From Nitrospira sp. UBA2083 (GTDB lineage: Bacteria > Nitrospirota > Nitrospiria > Nitrospirales > Nitrospiraceae), in NCBI GenBank assembly GCA_002331625.1, contig DCZN01000011.1, positions 13,391 to 38,690 of the forward strand: a stretch of DNA of 25,300 nucleotides, read 5' to 3'. Positions 23,526-25,300 of this stretch are shown here, in pieces. How positions within the stretch are numbered: position 1 is the stretch's first letter; every line of letters begins with the position of its first letter. Under the pieces are notes generated by a model. It was given only the letters and a program-made list of their open reading frames with translations. It was not told the origin of the DNA and searched no databases. The position numbers and the translations under genes were made by a program.

Positions 23526-24086
23526 TCACTTCAGGCGAAGCGGGAGTCCACTGACCGCCAGATAGGCTTCATCCGCCCCTGCAGCAAGGCATTGATTCAC
23601 TCGTCCGGAAAGGTCGCGGAAGGCTCGCACCGATGGTTCAGCTGGAACAAGACCAGATCCTAACTCGTTGCTGACAATAATCACTGTGGCTCCAGTGCAT
23701 CGCATCGCATCGAGCATGGCCGCCACTCGAGCAAAAATGACTGATTCCACGAGGCCAATTCCGACCAGATTACTCAACCAGAGTGTCACACAATCAAGAA
23801 TAATGGTCTGATACTCTGACCCCTCTTTGGAAAACCAGGCTTCCACATCAAACGGCTCTTCAATCGTGTGCCATTCGGGTGAACGGGTCGCCTGATGCCG
23901 AGCAATTCGGCCAGCCATTTCGTCATCGAGCCCCTGCCCAGTCGCCACGAATGCACGTGGCCCCCGCGATCCCCCTAACTGAAGCGCGAGCTCACTTTTA
24001 CCGGACGACGCACCACCAAGCACCAGAACAATACGGCCCTTTGGTCGTCCGGTAGACCGACGTTTACTTCGATTTCGTGACGACAT
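23526..24086 (-). CDS. cobU: Adenosylcobinamide kinase / adenosylcobinamide-phosphate guanylyltransferase CobU
   Basis: This bifunctional enzyme phosphorylates adenosylcobinamide and transfers GMP from GTP. The 186-residue protein shows the P-loop GGASSGKS (24-31), FVATGQGLDDEMAGRIARHQ with H64 as the likely guanylylated histidine, the segment DCVTLWLSNL, and VSNELGSGLVP, all typical of CobU. About 17 basic residues precede the fold, more than usual. The ATG at 24086 lies 23 nt inside the adenosyltransferase gene and has only a weak Shine-Dalgarno, so a coupled or slightly later start is possible. Confidence 0.94.
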   Translation of the reverse strand: MSSRNRSKRRSTGRPKGRIVLVLGGASSGKSELALQLGGSRGPRAFVATGQGLDDEMAGRIARHQATRSPEWHTIEEPFDVEAWFSKEGSEYQTIILDCVTLWLSNLVGIGLVESVIFARVAAMLDAMRCTGATVIIVSNELGSGLVPAEPSVRAFRDLSGRVNQCLAAGADEAYLAVSGLPLRLK

Positions 24087-24660
24087 CCCGTTCCCACAAA
24101 AATTCAGGTTCGCCCTGTGTCTTAGCCACCCATCGAGCCAAGACGAACAAGGCGTCGCTCAGGCGATTGATGAACTTGATGACGGTTGGATCAACCGGTT
24201 CAGTTTTTGAGAGTGCCACACACAATCGCTCGGCTCGGCGGCAGACTGTCCGGGCCTGGTGGAGAAACCCTGAAACTTTTCCGCCACCCGGCAGGATAAA
24301 TTCTTTGAGCGGTTCCAGATCCTTTTGGCACCCATCGATCAGTTTTTCCAAGCGCGTGACATCCTTCGCTGTCACCTGCGGCATATTCTTAAACGTCTGC
24401 CCAGGTGCCGTCGCCAGGAGGCTGCCGACATCGAACAATTTATTCTGTACCCACCGAAGTTCTTCCTCCAATCGGCCTGCATGTCTATTCTGGTTGACCA
24501 GTTCGGCATTGAGCACCCGGACGACTCCGATCGAGGCGTTCACCTCATCGACGGTGCCGTAGGCGTCTACTCGAAGACTGTCCTTCCAAACCTGCTGTCC
24601 TCCGGCGAGCCTGGTTTTTCCCGCGTCGCCCGTTCTGGTATAGACCTTCGTGATCCGCAT
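24064..24660 (-). CDS. PduO-type ATP:cob(I)alamin adenosyltransferase
   Basis: The enzyme adds the 5'-deoxyadenosyl group from ATP to the corrinoid cobalt. The 198-residue protein has the N-terminal ATP-binding signature TRTGDAGKTRLAGG (8-21), VDAYGTVDEVNASIG, the arginine-rich RTVCRRAERL (137-146) and FINRLSDALFVLARW, all hallmarks of the PduO family, which is unrelated to CobA/BtuR. ATG 24660 is preferred because AGGAGG lies 7 bp upstream; the in-frame ATG at 24681 precedes that site. Its first 116 nt overlap the reading frame of bluB and its end overlaps cobU by 23 nt. Several symbols are in use (pduO, cobO, mmab), so none is assigned. Confidence 0.94.
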   Translation of the reverse strand: MRITKVYTRTGDAGKTRLAGGQQVWKDSLRVDAYGTVDEVNASIGVVRVLNAELVNQNRHAGRLEEELRWVQNKLFDVGSLLATAPGQTFKNMPQVTAKDVTRLEKLIDGCQKDLEPLKEFILPGGGKVSGFLHQARTVCRRAERLCVALSKTEPVDPTVIKFINRLSDALFVLARWVAKTQGEPEFLWERDVVTKSK

Positions 24661-25300
24661 CCTTCTTCCTCCTGACGTCATAGACTCGATTGCCCCAGGA
24701 CTCCTCGTGAATCAGTTGGTTGACTGGAATCCTGTTCCGCCATCCGGCTGTTTCCAAATCAGGAGCCGCTTCAAACTTGGAGACATAGCCCACACAGAGA
24801 TAGGCTAAGACCGTCACCGATTTTGGCACACCGATGACTCGTTTGAGCGCCTCATGATCCAGAATACTGACCCAACCGACGCCGATACCCTCGGCCCTGG
24901 CGGCCAGCCAGAGATTTTGAACGGCGCAGCAGGTACTATACAAATCTGTTGCACGCACTGTGGAGCGGCCGAGTACATCCCGCCCCCCACGGTCCCGGCT
25001 ACATGTCACGCAGAGATTGATCGGCGCTTCTTCGATGCCTTCCAGCTTCAGCTTACGATAGAGGGCTCCCTTGGCGGCGGCATACCGGGCGGACGCCTTG
25101 GTGTTGGCATCAGTAAATAAATCCTTTACCGCGCGTTTTGTCGTCTGTTTGCGGATGACCACAAAATCCCACGGCTGCATGAATCCCACCGATCCGGCAT
25201 GATGGGCCGCCGTCAACAGCCGCATCAGGACGTTATCGGGAATCGGTATCGGAAGGAAATTCCGGCGCACGTCACGTCGCTCAAAAATCGCCCGATAGAC
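24545..25300 (-). CDS. bluB: 5,6-dimethylbenzimidazole synthase BluB (5' end outside window)
   Basis: BluB is a flavin destructase that converts FMNH2 and oxygen into the cobalamin lower ligand. The frame is open to the right edge, where VYRAIFERRDVRRNFLP is visible. Nitroreductase-fold motifs follow: HAGSVGFMQPWDFV, a LYSTCCAVQNLWLAARAEG helix and GIGVGWVS, characteristic of BluB. The usual family end (near LIHEESWG) is reached at about 24700, but the frame continues for about 45 more, mostly basic, residues into the adenosyltransferase gene and stops at 24545. This extension is unlike the family. The visible 251 residues lack only the first few of the protein. The product feeds CobT in the same operon. 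Confidence 0.9.
   Translation of the reverse strand, partial: VYRAIFERRDVRRNFLPIPIPDNVLMRLLTAAHHAGSVGFMQPWDFVVIRKQTTKRAVKDLFTDANTKASARYAAAKGALYRKLKLEGIEEAPINLCVTCSRDRGGRDVLGRSTVRATDLYSTCCAVQNLWLAARAEGIGVGWVSILDHEALKRVIGVPKSVTVLAYLCVGYVSKFEAAPDLETAGWRNRIPVNQLIHEESWGNRVYDVRRKKDADHEGLYQNGRRGKNQARRRTAGLEGQSSSRRLRHRR

Overview
The window looks like a chromosomal segment of a Gram-negative bacterium, most plausibly from the Nitrospirota (Nitrospira-like). Lipid A and LPS-export genes prove an outer membrane. The combination of a Pil-Chp-like chemosensory cluster, a DUF3365 c-type heme protein and a compact late-cobalamin operon resembles what I know of Nitrospira genomes. The genus is inference from gene content, not from a marker gene. 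No tRNA, rRNA, CRISPR array, insertion sequence or phage gene was seen.

Region 1 (1-4240, plus strand) is an envelope operon: the end of lptF, then lptG, a FabF-type ketosynthase, an acyl carrier protein with an unusual Lys/Ser-rich tail, and lpxD. The acyl-elongation pair sits beside LpxD, which needs 3-hydroxyacyl-ACP, and beside the LPS exporter permeases. A palindrome carrying the stop codons of both convergent genes separates lpxD from a minus-strand gene for a small membrane protein (4250-4780).

Region 2 (4974-17207, minus strand, read right to left) is an eleven-gene chemosensory cluster. Its order is a periplasmic DUF3365 heme protein, a CheY/PilH-like regulator, CheW, a PilJ-like receptor, a large ChpA-like CheA-REC hybrid with three HPt domains, two CheW-like proteins, a receiver fused to a long repeat-built coiled coil (FrzS-like layout), a pseudo-HPt protein, an ExeA-type AAA ATPase and a divergent HD-GYP protein. 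No CheR or CheB is present. A good sigma70-type promoter lies in front of the heme gene. The layout suggests a type IV pilus or surface-behaviour pathway fed by a heme or redox input, with a possible cyclic-di-GMP-related output.

Region 3 (17377-25300, minus strand) is a tightly packed, often translationally coupled cobalamin operon: bluB (running off the right edge), a PduO-type adenosyltransferase, cobU, cobT, cobS, cbiB, cobD, cbiZ and cobQ. Together they make the lower ligand (BluB), adenosylate the corrinoid, amidate cobyric acid, attach aminopropanol phosphate, activate with GTP and assemble the nucleotide loop. CbiZ adds cobinamide salvage. The early corrin-ring genes are not in the window.
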